Source: Jaltomata sinuosa (lineage: Eukaryota > Streptophyta > Magnoliopsida > Solanales > Solanaceae). Taken from it: a DNA stretch of 64,000 nt. Within the stretch, counting starts at the first letter, position 1. Every line of letters starts with the position of its first letter. The notes under the pieces are model-generated. The model saw only the letters and a program-made list of their open reading frames with translations. It was not told the DNA's origin and made no database searches. The position numbers and the translations under genes were made by a program. Shown here in pieces: positions 10,448 to 21,099 of this stretch. The DNA lies in the NCBI GenBank assembly GCA_003996215.1, contig QJPP01007215.1:1-64000 (forward strand). Direction: 5' to 3'.

Positions 10448-13202
10448 TGCCATAACCCAATATCTCGGTCATGATGGCACCTACAATCCCCAAGTAGGCG
10501 AACCAATCCTCGTAGCACAGAATGGTTAGTAATGAGCTACTAGCTAATAGTTAAGCAGAAGAAATGATATAATCAAGCAGAAGCAAGTGAATAAGATGAA
10601 AAGATAGATAACAAGAATACATATACATGCATATGCGGAAGCTAAAGCAAACCCCAAAACATGGTATCATAGTATGAGCCAAAACTACATATAAGGAGTA
10701 CGAAGTATCAAAAATAATATATACACAACTGTCTCCGAGTAGTAATAGAGTACATGATACAGAAGATGAACTAAAGCTAAGCTTCGGTCACCAAGAGCTC
10801 ACCCTTAGTCTGGATTGTCCAAAAGATCTCCAAGCATGAATCCCACAGTCTAGAAGCGATGGCGCATGCTAGGATCTGCACTAGAAGATGCAGAGTGTAG
10901 TGTGAGCACCAATTGCAAAGCAACCGGTACCCAGTAGGTATCATAGGCCGAATGGGCACATATAAGATAAAAGAAGAGTAATAAGCTAAATATAAAACAA
11001 TTATTCACAAAGCGCAATGAATAAGTACACGAAAACTAGCACAGAATGAATAAAGCAGGAACAATACATATTGCTTTCTAAAAGAATACACATCACAGGC
11101 GAAAGAAAGAAACACGTACCCTGGATTCTCGCAACAACAACTATATAAAGAAGAGTTCATAAAGATGGCAGTATAGCGGTAACCTCAACGAATTGAGAAG
11201 GAGAGGAAGAAAACAGTAAACATGCTCGAATACAAGGAACGATAACCCAACTAAACATGCAACCTCAAGTCAAGAATTCAATAGTTGGAAGCCAAAGTTT
11301 AACCTTAACAATATCCCAATCTTACTAGAAACCATAACAGGAACCAATACCACGATATATTAACAATAAGTCTAAGTATAATCCCACGAGCGCCCATACA
11401 CCCAAGGAATACAAGCAAGTGAAGAAAAAGCCTTCGGCAGTCCCATACTACGGAGCGTACAATCAACAAACAACAAACATGGGTGGTACCTCACACAAAT
11501 GAATGATATGCTATGATATGCCAAATCAAGTGCAACCACAGTGTCAGTATGTTACCCCCTTCGGTGCCCCAAAGGTCCAATAAAGGAAGGATCCATGGAA
11601 GGACTTCTCCCGAGTACATCTACTCTATCGTACACCCCTACCCCCAGTCACCCTTTTTCCCGTAGCACTTGGTACAAAACAACAGGGTCCATGAAGGTCT
11701 ATTCACAGACCACATATTACACTCTAACCTCAAAATATCAGTTCGGAGTGCCACCAGATCCAAACTAGTACTCAAATTCTCAAAATGCATGCCTGAATTC
11801 CATCCATGTCTAAATCAATTAAATAAGTCTCATAAACCCCCTTCAAGTGTGCCCGGGTGTATTCGGGTCTAAAACAATAGTAAATCAAGTCCGATGTTTG
11901 GCTTTACTGAGTCTAATATCATATCTCATCCATAACAGGGTAAATCTAGCACCTCGATTCAACTGGGCCTAATATATAGCAGGAAAACCGTAACAAATCT
12001 TTCTTTTGCTTTCCTTACCCCAAGAAGATCCATTAAGATGATACCAAACTATTTCATAATAAATTTTACCGAAACTAGGCCCCATGGGCCATGCAAGATT
12101 TAGAAATCATCAAAAGAAAACCCGAAGCCAAAACCGTAGTAAAATCATAAAGAAAATCCTTTTATATGAATGATAATGGCATGCTCAATCACAATCAATA
12201 GCCCAATGGCACACAATTAACCTATCGGCCCTGCACTGACTCCAATTGTTCGACAACACAGATAGCCAGCTCTATAACAATAAATACGATGTTCAAGACT
12301 CACGGACATTCCCAATATCCCACTATCTATTTTCCAAAATTAATATAAGGCCACACAGGACCACAAGGGTGATAATATCATCTATAGCAAATACTACAAC
12401 CATCGGAGAAAGAAAAGGAATTGGACATGAATAAAGCGGTCAAGGTCTGTGGTACCAACTAGTAAACCCAACCCAAGGATGCCTATTAGTACAATTTTAT
12501 CCTATATATGTGAAGTCTAATGAGTTTAAACCGTAACCTCCCTGTCATCCGACGACAAGCTGCTGGGATAACAATATCCAAGCTCGAATCACTCTGAGAT
12601 GCCCCGAACGATGATCAAACTATCACAATCATAAATAATATATCAAGATGAGTCTAACTTTACCCATATTGCTATAATAAAAGTGAGGCTAAAATTTGGG
12701 TCACCGACGGGCCCGCAGTTCCCAGAACTCAGAACCGTAAATGAAAGTGCACAATATGGTCACCATGACCAAGGGAGCACATGCCCGAAAAATTAAGGAA
12801 TTTGGGCAAGGATTTTGAGCTAAAACAGCCCCTAAAGCCAACAAACCAAATAAGGAAATTTAGGAAAGAAAATCGGAAATTGGTAAGAATCACTTACCAC
12901 AACGGGAGAATTATGCCAAGGATATAAATTTCAATGAGTCTGCTAAGCATGCACATCACCCGGGAATAGAATCTGTAATAAATTTTCGAGCTCCAAGAAT
13001 TCACAACAATGGAGTTTTTGCTATCAATGGGAAAGAAAGGAGCTTTGGCAAAGAAGACTTACCAACAACGATGGAGGAACGATCAAGGCCATGAAATATG
13101 CACCCTAACACAAAGAATTGAAGAATTAAAGTGCTTAGATGAGTTTTTAGCTTGTACCAATGGAGAATTCGGTTTTGGAGTGAAAAAGACAAAGTTAAGA
13201 GT

Positions 13203-13209
13203 TTATATA
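13203..13209 (-). promoter_or_regulatory. TATA box of LTR D
   Basis: The minus strand reads CAGTATATAAACTCTT immediately downstream of the palindromic-word block. This is the likely core promoter for the retrotransposon RNA. Confidence 0.65.
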
Positions 13210-13214
13210 CTGCC

Positions 13215-13425
13215 CAGGGGTCCTCCATCGCGATCGCGACCGCGAGGACAACGCTGGCTAGACCATCACGATCGCGAGGACTAGCCATGCAGTCGCAAAG
13301 AACAACGGAGGAAAGGCTTTATCATGATCGCGATAGGTGATCATGCAATCACAAAGAACAAGGGACCAGGGGCTTCATCGCGGTCGCGAGGGGAGAGCCT
13401 CGCGATCGCGATTATGGCCTGAGGC
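13215..13425 (-). repeat. CGCGATCGCGA word block in U3 of LTR D
   Basis: At least six copies of variants of CGCGATCGCGA or TCGCGACCGCGA are spaced about 20-40 bases apart over 210 bases and end just before the TATA box. Many retain CpG, unlike the rest of this LTR. Equivalent blocks with other words occur in the other LTR families. Confidence 0.85.
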
Positions 13426-14129
13426 CTGCACCTGCAACAACAAAAATATGCAACTTTTTAAAAACTCAATTGGGCATTTTGGGCACAATCGAAAAATAAT
13501 ACTCAAAAACCAATAATGCTAATAGAGTGGAAATGATGCTCCAGACTCAATGGAATCAACGAAACTTCCATACGAGGTCGTTTCGGAAAAATATTGACCC
13601 AAGTTAACACTAACCAACAAGATTAGCTCGGGACCTGAACCAACCATCTACCTAACCCAAAATAAATATTTTGGAGCTGATAGAATCATCAGATTTAAAA
13701 TATGATGCTCCGATAATCAAAAGATGATAAAAGTTACACTTTTAACTCCAAATGGCCTGAAAATAGAAAAAGTTACACAAAACCCACACCAAAAGTTCTC
13801 AGGCCTCAACTAAAGGTCCATCTAGACAAAACTCAATGCTCCGAAGCTAACAGAACTGTTGGAATTTGATTTCGAGGTCATTAGCTAAGAATGTTGACTA
13901 AAGTCAATGACATTCTAAGTTAAGGCTCTAAAATAGGCAAATGGCCAAAACAACCAACGAACAACCAGGTCACCAAACTACAAGTTCCAGTAAGACATAA
14001 ATGAATTAGAGTCTCTACAGGAAAGCTCTAACAGTACATTGAATACGTAAACGTGAAGATGACCAAAAGGGTCATCACAACATCCACTACTAAGAGACTT
14101 TCATCCTTAAAAGTCAAGAAGAAAGGAGT

Positions 14130-14310
14130 ACTTGAAGGCTCAAACAACTGCGGATACTGAGCTTGCAACTCCCTCTCAGTCTCACAAGTAGCCTCCTCGG
14201 CCGAACGATGCCTCCACTGAACTTTCACAACTGGAATCTCCCTAGATCTCAATCTTCTGATACCTCTAGCAAGGATAGCTATCGACTCCTCAACAAAGGA
14301 TAAACTCTTA
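14130..14310 (-). pseudogene. Chromodomain at the end of pol, element D
   Basis: The minus strand encodes a readable chromodomain-like tail: IPVVKVQWRHRSAEEATCE and then AQYPQLF. This is the CHR module that Tekay/Del chromoviruses carry at the integrase C-terminus, thought to direct integration to heterochromatin by binding modified histones. The aromatic W of the KVQWRH segment is present. The frame runs on past the domain into the LTR start and stops at 14028. A stop about 13 codons upstream of this segment (near 14328) separates it from the integrase. Confidence 0.8.
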
Positions 14311-15536
14311 TCTAACTGAACTGAATCCTAATGCAACACATGCAACTCATCTAGAACATACCGGTGCAACATTGAGACATGAAAAATTAGGTGCACAGCT
14401 GAAAACATCGGAGGCAAAGCTAACATGTAGGCAACACTACCAACCCTCTATAGAATCCCAAATGGCCCAATGAAACTGGGGCTAAGATTGCCACACCGAC
14501 CAAATCTCATCACGCCATTCATGTGTGACACTCGAAGGAATACCAAGTCACCAATACTGAACTCCAAGGCATGAAGTCTACGATATGCGTAGCTCTTCTG
14601 CCTACTCTAGGCTGCTCTAAGTCTATCTTGAATCAAATAGACTCGGTCTAAGGAATCTCAAAGAAAATCTGTACTCTACGGTGTAGAGTCTAATCCATCA
14701 AACCAACCAATCATCGATCTGTAATTCCTACCATAAAAAGCCTCAAATGTGCTATGCCGATGCTCGAATGAAAGATATTATTTTAAGAAAACTCAGACAA
14801 AGGCACGAATTGATTCCATGTACCTCCAAAGTCAAGAACACATGCCCAAAACATGTCCTCGAGGACCTGAATAGTCCTCTCGCACTTCCCTTCTATCTGA
14901 GGGTGGAAAGCAGTACTAAGCTGAACTAGTGTACCCAAATCTCGCTGAATAGCCCTCAAAAACTGAGATGTGAACTGAGTGCCATAGTCTGAAATGATAG
15001 AAGCTAGGACCCCATGAAACCGAACAATCTCGCAAAGGTAAATCTGAGCTAACCTCTCTGCACCGTAAGCAGTCTAAATCGACAATAAGTGCGCTAACTT
15101 AGTTAGCCTATCAACAATGAACCAAATGGAATCAGAACCCTTGGAGTTACGAGGCAAACCAACCACAAAATCTATAGTAATCATTTCCCACTTCCACTCA
15201 GGAATGGGAAGTTACTGCATCAACCCACCAGGTCTCATGTGCTTGAACATCACCTACTGACTGTTCAAGAACCGAGACACAAACTCTGCTACATCTCACT
15301 TCATACAACTCCACCAGTAAAGTTGTCTCAAGTCTCTTTACATCTTTGCCACACAAGGATAAATGGAATATCTAAAATAATGCGCCTCACAAAGTATTAA
15401 CTAAACCAGAACTCTAACCCCTCAGAACACAAAGATGATTGTCGACCCTCAGAATACCATCAGAACCCAACATAGCTCGGCTAGCCTCATCCCAAACTAC
15501 CTGATCACGAAGGTCACACAAACTCTGATCCTCATA
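14311..15536 (-). pseudogene. Integrase of element D
   Basis: Reading the minus strand gives an integrase core with few breaks. The first Asp lies in DFVVGLPRNSKG (about 15170), the second in IISDYGTQF (about 14990), and the Glu in GKCERTIQVLED (about 14875). The catalytic D,D,E set is therefore still visible. The C-terminal GPF/Y-like motif FIGPFGIL (about 14460) follows, and then the chromodomain. The N-terminal zinc-binding part is broken by stops around 15300-15500. Its place between RNase H and the chromodomain is the normal Ty3/gypsy order. Confidence 0.8.
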
Positions 15537-15960
15537 TTATCGGCTTTGAATCTGATCAAATAGAGTAGAACAAACCTCAATACTAGCAAGAACTCTGCTA
15601 GGATCTGACAAGTCAAGCATAAATAGACGATTAGCCAAATACTGGATGTCCAAGGCCAACGGTCGCTCAGATACTGTAAGTAAAGCTAGGCTACCCATAC
15701 TCGTCGCCTTCTGACTCAAGGCATCCGCTACCACATTTTCCTTGCCCGGATGATATAAAATGATGAAATCATAATCCTTCAGTAGCTCAATCCATCTTCT
15801 CTGCCTCGAGTTCAGCTCTCGTTGACTCATAATGTACTAAAGACTACGATGATCGGTGAATATCTCACAATGAACTCTATATAAGTAGTACCTCGATATC
15901 TTGACCGTAAAGATTACCACCGCCAACTCTAAGTCATGAGTAGGGTAGTTTCACTCGTGA
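15537..15960 (-). pseudogene. RNase H of element D
   Basis: The domain starts in the frame that carries RT, at [12 protein letters not shown] (about 16045). It continues with [10 protein letters not shown] (Glu), EIFTDHRSL (Asp) and ends with [16 protein letters not shown] (Asp). All four acidic positions of the Ty3/gypsy RNase H are seen, but stops near 15948 and 15836 break the frame. The domain degrades the RNA strand of the RNA-DNA hybrid during reverse transcription. Confidence 0.8.
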
Positions 15961-17015
15961 ACCTTCAACTGCGTCAATTCATATACTATCACCCGACCCT
16001 TATGTATCAATACACAACCAAGACCAACCCTAGAAGCATCAAAATACATGGATAAACTCTGACCCTCAACTGGCAAGGTCAAAACTAGAGATGAAGTCAA
16101 TAAGGCCTTAAGCCTCAGAAAGTTATCCTCGTACTGATCTGACCACTGAAAATGAAAATCCTTCCTAGTCAGCATAGTCAAGGGTAATTCTATGGAAGAA
16201 AATCCCTGGACAAACCGCCTGTAGTAACCCGTTAACCCAATAAAGCTGCAAACCTCAGTAGCAGTAGTAGGTCTAGGCCAATCACGAACCGCTGAAATCT
16301 TACCTGGATCAATTCTAATTCCATCCTTAGACACCACGTGCACTAGGAATGCAACTGACTCAAGCCAAAACTCACACTTTGAGAACTTGGCATAAAGTCG
16401 ATGATCTCTCAAAGTTTGAAGTACAATCCTCAAGTGCTCCTCATGCTCATCACTACTCTGGGAGTATACCAGAATGTCATCTATGAAGACTATCATGAAC
16501 ATATCTAATTATGGGCTAAGCACCCTATGCATCAAGTCCATGAAAGTTGCGGGGGCTTTAGTCAACCCAATAGACATCACCAGAAACTCATAATGGCCAT
16601 AACGTGTCCTGAATGTTATCTTAGGGATGTCCTCCACCCTAATCCTCAACTGATAAAAGTTGGACCTCAAATCAATCTTTGAAAACATGGCTGAACCCTG
16701 AAGCTGATCAAACAAGTCATTAATCCTCGGCATCGTATACCTATTCTTCACTTTCACCTTATTTAGATGTTGATAATCAATACATAACCACATCGACCAA
16801 TCCTTCTTCTTAACAAATAGAACAGGAGCACCCCAAGGTGACACACTCTGTCTAATGAACCACTTAGCTAACAAATCCTGGAGCTTCTCTTTAAGCTCAC
16901 TCAACTCAGCAGGAGCCATACAATAAGGAGAAATATAAATGGGCCTAGTGCCCCACTCTAACTCAATAGCAAAGTCTATATCACGCTCAGGTGGAAGACC
17001 TAGAGGTGGGTACAA
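15961..17015 (-). pseudogene. Reverse transcriptase of element D
   Basis: Two adjoining open frames (17015-16509 and 16502-15951) separated by a single stop encode a chromovirus RT. Visible motifs in order are [16 protein letters not shown] (about 16915), [39 protein letters not shown] (first catalytic Asp region), [26 protein letters not shown], and the active-site box [10 protein letters not shown] (about 16480). The two Asp residues of the xxDD box are intact. Length and spacing fit a full RT, so only the stop at about 16507 and upstream loss make it non-functional. Confidence 0.88.
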
Positions 17016-17131
17016 AATACATCTAGGAAGTCTCTAACCACAGGAATGGACTCAGGGGAAGAAATGTCAGCACTAACATCAGAGAAATATGCTAGATAAG
17101 CTAAACACTCGTGAGAGATCAACTTCCTAGA

Positions 17132-17455
17132 TTAAAGACAAGAGATGATCCCAGATGGTGCGTGGCTGATAGAACCCTGCATCATAACTGGGGATACACT
17201 GGGCACGGCTATGGCGATAGTCTTGGCATAGAAATCAAAAACTGCACTGTGAGGGGATAACAGGTCCATGCCCAGTATCACATCAAAATCTAACATATCA
17301 AGTATCATAAAATCACCCCAAGTCTCCAAATCACAAACAAATATCATGCAAGATCTCACAATCTGATCCACTACTAAAGAATATCCTACTGGGGTCAAAA
17401 CAATAACAGGAATAGATAATGGCTCACTAGCCAATCTCTCCAAATGGAATTACTT
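17132..17455 (-). pseudogene. Aspartic protease part of pol, element D, 5'-truncated
   Basis: The C-terminal half of a retropepsin-like region is readable: TPVGYSLVVDQIVRSC, DMLDFDVILGMDLLSP and AVFDFYAKTI. The N-terminal part with the catalytic DSGA-type motif, and all of gag, is missing. The reading breaks at about 17455, where pararetroviral sequence in the opposite orientation begins. The gap 17016-17131, between this and the RT start, continues the pol with stops. Confidence 0.75.
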
Positions 17456-17712
17456 TACCACTAAGAATTTTTTTGAGATGTTGTCGAGAGCATCCGAGAA
17501 GGATGAAATTCTCAAAATCAAAACCACAGGTGCGGACTACACCAAAAAGGACGCATCACAACGTGGAACTTTTTCTTAGCAGCAAATTGGAACATAGCTC
17601 AAAGAGAAATATCAAACTCTTTGGGCGCGAGTTGAGAATCGACTTCCACTTTAATCAAACCACACCCCTATTAGAAGGAATGTGGGTCTTTTCTATCATT
17701 TGGTCTTAGTTT
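17456..17712 (+). pseudogene. Coding-like stretch, possible end of a pararetroviral ORF
   Basis: A plus-strand reading with one stop around 17577 covers about 85 codons, including KLFGRELRIDFHF and TTPLLEGMW, and ends at 17709. I do not recognise the domain. It is placed here because it lies directly upstream of a region with promoter, primer site and movement-protein-like ORF, the order in which a circular Caulimoviridae genome would be read. It could instead be unrelated coding debris. Confidence 0.35.
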
Positions 17713-18649
17713 TGCATCCAAAGTATTTTTTGAATTCACATTGGAAGCAATATTCTTTCTTTTCAAATTGGGGTGACAATACACCTCGAGCGTTGGAAAT
17801 TATGTCCAGCCTATGGGTGTGAAGTGCACCACATTCATGGTTGATAGGCTACAAGCCTCTTTTCCATAACTCAATTACTTGTCACTCATCCCGAGCCAAA
17901 GGTTGTATTAGCATAAAGATTACATTTTCCACCGATTGAGTTGAACTACAAGCAGCCTGATTCCCTGAGTCTTGGGATATGTAGGTGGGCTCTGTGTTGA
18001 TGACAATGCCAAAGGAAAAGTCATTGGAGTTGACTTTTTGGGAGAACTCCCCAAGGTCTCTCTCCCTTGTAAAATCTTTTAAAGCTTACGCCATGTATTT
18101 CAGTTTTCTATAAATAAAATCTGTAAGTTTACTACAATTTTATTACTTCTTCCTTCTATACACACGATTGTCAAATTGGTATCAGAGTCATGTTGGCTGT
18201 GTATAAACTTATCATGAGCAGCTAAGTCTATATACTGCCGGAAAACATGGAGATAGATATTTTCATAATAAATTAAGTATTTTGAACGTAATCAAATTCA
18301 TTAGTTTATTATCGTTCTTTAATTCATCTTGATTATACTGCTTCTATCCTGTGTGAGGTTTCTATTTCTCTCTTACGGTTTGAGGTTTCCGATTATTATC
18401 CGATTTAAGGTGTTGATTAGCCAAATGAAAGGTCGTTGCCAGGGTATGCGTTAGACCTATAGGTGATCCCTCCGCTGAGATAACCTTAGAGAAAAACAAG
18501 TGTAAACCCAATAGAACTTAGATACTGCAGTGCTCCTCAAGATAAGTAAGGATCTTTAATACTACTAGTACTTTGATTATTTTCTCTTTATTTAAATTAA
18601 ATGATCCTTATCTATACCACTTTGCTTTCTGGTAGTATTTCTCTTTTTT
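17713..18649 (+). promoter_or_regulatory. Pararetrovirus-like intergenic region: TATA, polyadenylation signal, primer site, leader
   Basis: The region contains TTTCTATAAATAAAATC (about 18107-18123), which combines a TATA box and an AATAAA-type signal. It then has ATTGGTATCAGAGTC (about 18178-18192), matching the initiator-Met primer site used by Caulimoviridae, and then a leader of about 460 bases before the ORF at 18650. An LTR retrotransposon with the same primer is the alternative. The protein that follows and the lack of a second LTR copy favour the virus. Confidence 0.55.
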
Positions 18650-18950
18650 ATGAGTGATACCCAAAATAATTTGAATACTGTTAATATTTCTTCTCAGGCA
18701 ACTCGGATTGCCAATCTCGAAAGTAATCTTCAAAACTGGAGTATACCTAAAGAACCTTTTAAAAAAATCTACCAACTAGGTAATTTTAGCTTCATCAAAA
18801 AGCATAATATTAAAACCCGTGAGTCCACTATGGCTATTAATAATTCGTTAGAAATTACTAGAATGCTTAAGGAACATGATATAAATAGATATAAATCTAA
18901 TTTTAACTATTTGCATATTGGTTTAGTCCAAATACCTATAAAACCTCTTT
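18650..18950 (+). pseudogene. N-terminal part of a movement-protein-like ORF, endogenous pararetrovirus
   Basis: The ORF starts at 18650 and runs about 100 codons before being cut at the junction with Athila-type DNA. It resembles the 30K-superfamily movement proteins (Pfam MP family) of Caulimoviridae: a conserved beta-strand with HIGLVQ near residue 88, after a lysine-rich stretch. The product would move virus between cells through plasmodesmata. The C-terminal part, capsid protein and RT are all absent, so this is a dead fragment. The assignment rests on motif recognition only; an Ile/Lys-rich host protein is the alternative but is unlikely in this setting. Confidence 0.6.
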
Positions 18951-20280
18951 TCACTTGGTAGAACCTATTTTTTCTTTTCAATTTGCTCATTGGATTGATC
19001 TTTTAGAGCAATTTTCAATTCAAAATTAAGGTGATACCTTGCACTTGTAGTGCACTTCTTTTTTTCTCATTTGATCACATGCACCTCAAACTTAGGCATT
19101 TGCCTATGTTGTATTTCATTTCCCCCCCCCCCCACCACCAAACTTAGGCTTTTAGCCAACATTCATTTTCAAGCAATTAGGGAGGATGGGTGCCAAAATA
19201 GAGGTTGCCAAAGAACGGTCATAAGATCAAAAAGGGTTCACTAGGATTTGATGTCGTGGGAGGTCATTTGGGTGAAGTGGCTGTCAAAAAGGGCCTAAGG
19301 TCATCTTCCAAGCCCGGCCACACCTAGAATTTCCCCTTGAATCACATTCTGGGCAAGTTCTAGATGACACTTATGCACAAGAATCAAGGTAAAGCATCAT
19401 CACACAAGGCATCATGCCACAAGACTTCTTTCATTAGTCTCACAATCAATTAGGGCAAATGATTTTTGACAAGCTATTTCAAGTTCATTACACACTCATT
19501 TGTGAGTCAATCAAGCCAAAGCGAGAGTGTGCAAGTCATGACAAGAGAATGCTTTTCCTCAAAAAATCATTTCCCTTCTTCCTTTTATTTTCAAAACAAT
19601 TTGCCACGAGAAATTTTTTGGTGGGCCCATTTCGAGACAAGCAACTATGAACTCTATTCTAAACTAAAACTTGGCATTTTCCCTTAAAAAAGTCGCCTCT
19701 CAATATATCATAGGGAAACACCAACCCAGTTTGACACAAAAACAAAATAGAAGAAAAAAAAAATAATCAAAACTCTTGCTCGTTGGGAAAGAACCATGGT
19801 ATTAAGAAAACCCTCAGAATTTATTTCTAAACTACTATTAATAAGGCGACATTCGAATTTCACGCTCATGATTCATTTAAAAACAAGCCTCGGCATAGGA
19901 CTTTAGCGTATTTGCAAAGCACGAGTAGCAAGACAATGGAGCATGTAAGACCAACCCGGTAACACAATAAAAATTAGGCCCGGCAAGGGAACAAATAAGC
20001 TTAAGGTAAAACAAAACATAAAATAAAATATAATCTAAAAGAAAATCAGAATCATCCAAATATGCTCGACAAGGGCCAAATAATCTAGCAGAATAGAATG
20101 TCAATAGGGCCCGACAAGGGCAATAAAAGCAATAAAATGCCCGACAAGGGCAATAAAATATCTCAAGCCCACTCACGGGAGCCAACATAAGGAAGTAAAG
20201 CCACCCCTTCCTCATAAAAGGAGCACTGCCCTAAATTCTCATAGTGCAATGGGAAAAAGGGGTGGAACTCCCTGGAGGAC
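18951..20280 (-). repeat. Region R, copy 1: 3' non-coding part of Athila-type element (-)
   Basis: This copy matches R3 (36540-37700) in the same orientation and R2 (30530-31500) and R4 (38680-39620) in reverse, for example around TGATCACATGCACC and CCGGCCACACCTAGAATTT. It is cut at about 18948 by the pararetrovirus junction, so its polypurine end and LTR are missing. The stretch 20060-20160 has three hairpin words of the form TGCCCGACAAGGGCA. ORFs such as 19877-20215 and 19459-19687 are chance. Confidence 0.75.
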
Positions 20281-21073
20281 TACTCCTCATAATCATCAGC
20301 GGTAGCTGCTTCCTCATCAGAGGCTCTCTCACTTGGGCCAGCACCATCCTTTAGAGAGTGCGAGTAAAGTTTGGAGGCATGGAGGGCCCTTTGAAAATCC
20401 GGATTATGATCATCGCCCAACTCTTGATCGTCATTGCCAGGAAACTCCTCATCCTCATTGGATGCAAACAAGCTATCCAAGGGACTGGGAATGGAACGAG
20501 GTTGAGGTAAGGTAGTCAGATCTGTTTCTACCACTGGAGCTTTACCTTTCTCTTTCCGAACATCTTCCTGCAATGTCTTGATTGACCCCTCAATGACATC
20601 GACTCTCTTTCATAATGAGTTCAAGCTATCCACCACCCCCTCGACAGCACTCTTGCCAACCTTGTTTATCATTCCGGGTAGTTTGGCAGCTAGGTAAGCA
20701 AGCTGTTTCTCATGGTTATGATCTTTGTCAACCATGTCCTGAAGGCTTCTTTTGGTCATTGAGGGGGATGGGGCATGTGTATATGCCTCAGAAGTAGCCC
20801 TGGAAGGGGATGGGGTGTCTTCCTTGGCACCAAGCTCATCACTGTCAACTCCACTGAATTGCTCGACCCTTTGCTTCTTAAACCCTGGGGGCATCCCTAT
20901 TTGTTTTTTCTATCAAGATCGATGGCCCCAATAGCATGAGTGAATTCGTCGCAACTGAGGGTAGGTATATCGGCCTTGGCACAAAGCTTTGTAATCAGCA
21001 CTAGGAAGGGGAAGAAATGCGATGAGCTTTTCTCCTTATTGCCATAGCTGCTATTTCCCCAAAGTTCACATAC
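20281..21073 (-). pseudogene. Plant-transposon-protein-type gag ORF of non-autonomous Athila-like element, copy 1
   Basis: Three minus-strand frames run head to tail, separated by stops. The first has SHFFPFLVLITKLCAKADIP, which resembles the 'putative plant transposon protein' domain carried by non-autonomous gypsy elements. Then come a Ser/Pro/Thr-rich stretch and a coiled-coil-like segment around KRVDVIEG and LQEDVRKEK, and last an acidic tail ending DDYEE at about 20281. The N-terminal half is missing: the coding part begins only about 25 bases after the primer site. A shorter homologue lies at 37740-38190. The function is unknown; a gag-like structural role is inferred. Confidence 0.55.
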
Positions 21074-21074
21074 T

Positions 21075-21092
21075 TCCCCGGCAAGGGTGCCA
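21075..21092 (-). promoter_or_regulatory. Primer binding site (tRNA-Asp type) next to LTR1
   Basis: The minus strand reads TGGCACCCTTGCCGGGGA, two mismatches from TGGCGCCGTTGCCGGGGA, the site complementary to the 3' end of plant tRNA-Asp used by Athila-type elements. It lies 7 bases beyond the LTR end. Confidence 0.85.
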
Positions 21093-21099
21093 TTTTTTA

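Larger units (their letters stand above)
10448..14079 (-). mobile_element. 3' LTR of Tekay-type element D (3632 bp)
   Basis: In minus orientation the LTR starts TGTGATGACCCTTTTGGTC at 14079, just after the pol reading frame and a degenerate purine stretch. It ends GGGTTATGGCA at 10448, a decayed form of the GGGTCGTGACA seen at 1597. It is homologous to 1-1597 in the reverse direction. A U3 word block (13215-13420) and TATA box (13203-13209) place the promoter roughly 870 bases from the 5' end. Long LTRs of this size are known for Solanaceae Tekay elements. Pairs of overlapping ORFs at 13000-13340 are by-products of the CpG-rich words. Confidence 0.85.

Noticed and set aside
13001..13340. Three overlapping 60-95-codon ORFs on both strands
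   Set aside because: They lie in U3/R of LTR D and are opened by the CpG-rich words; no domain or conserved start.
18650..18961. Small host gene
   Set aside because: Pararetrovirus-like movement-protein motif, viral-type promoter and primer site upstream, and abrupt cut by repeat DNA.
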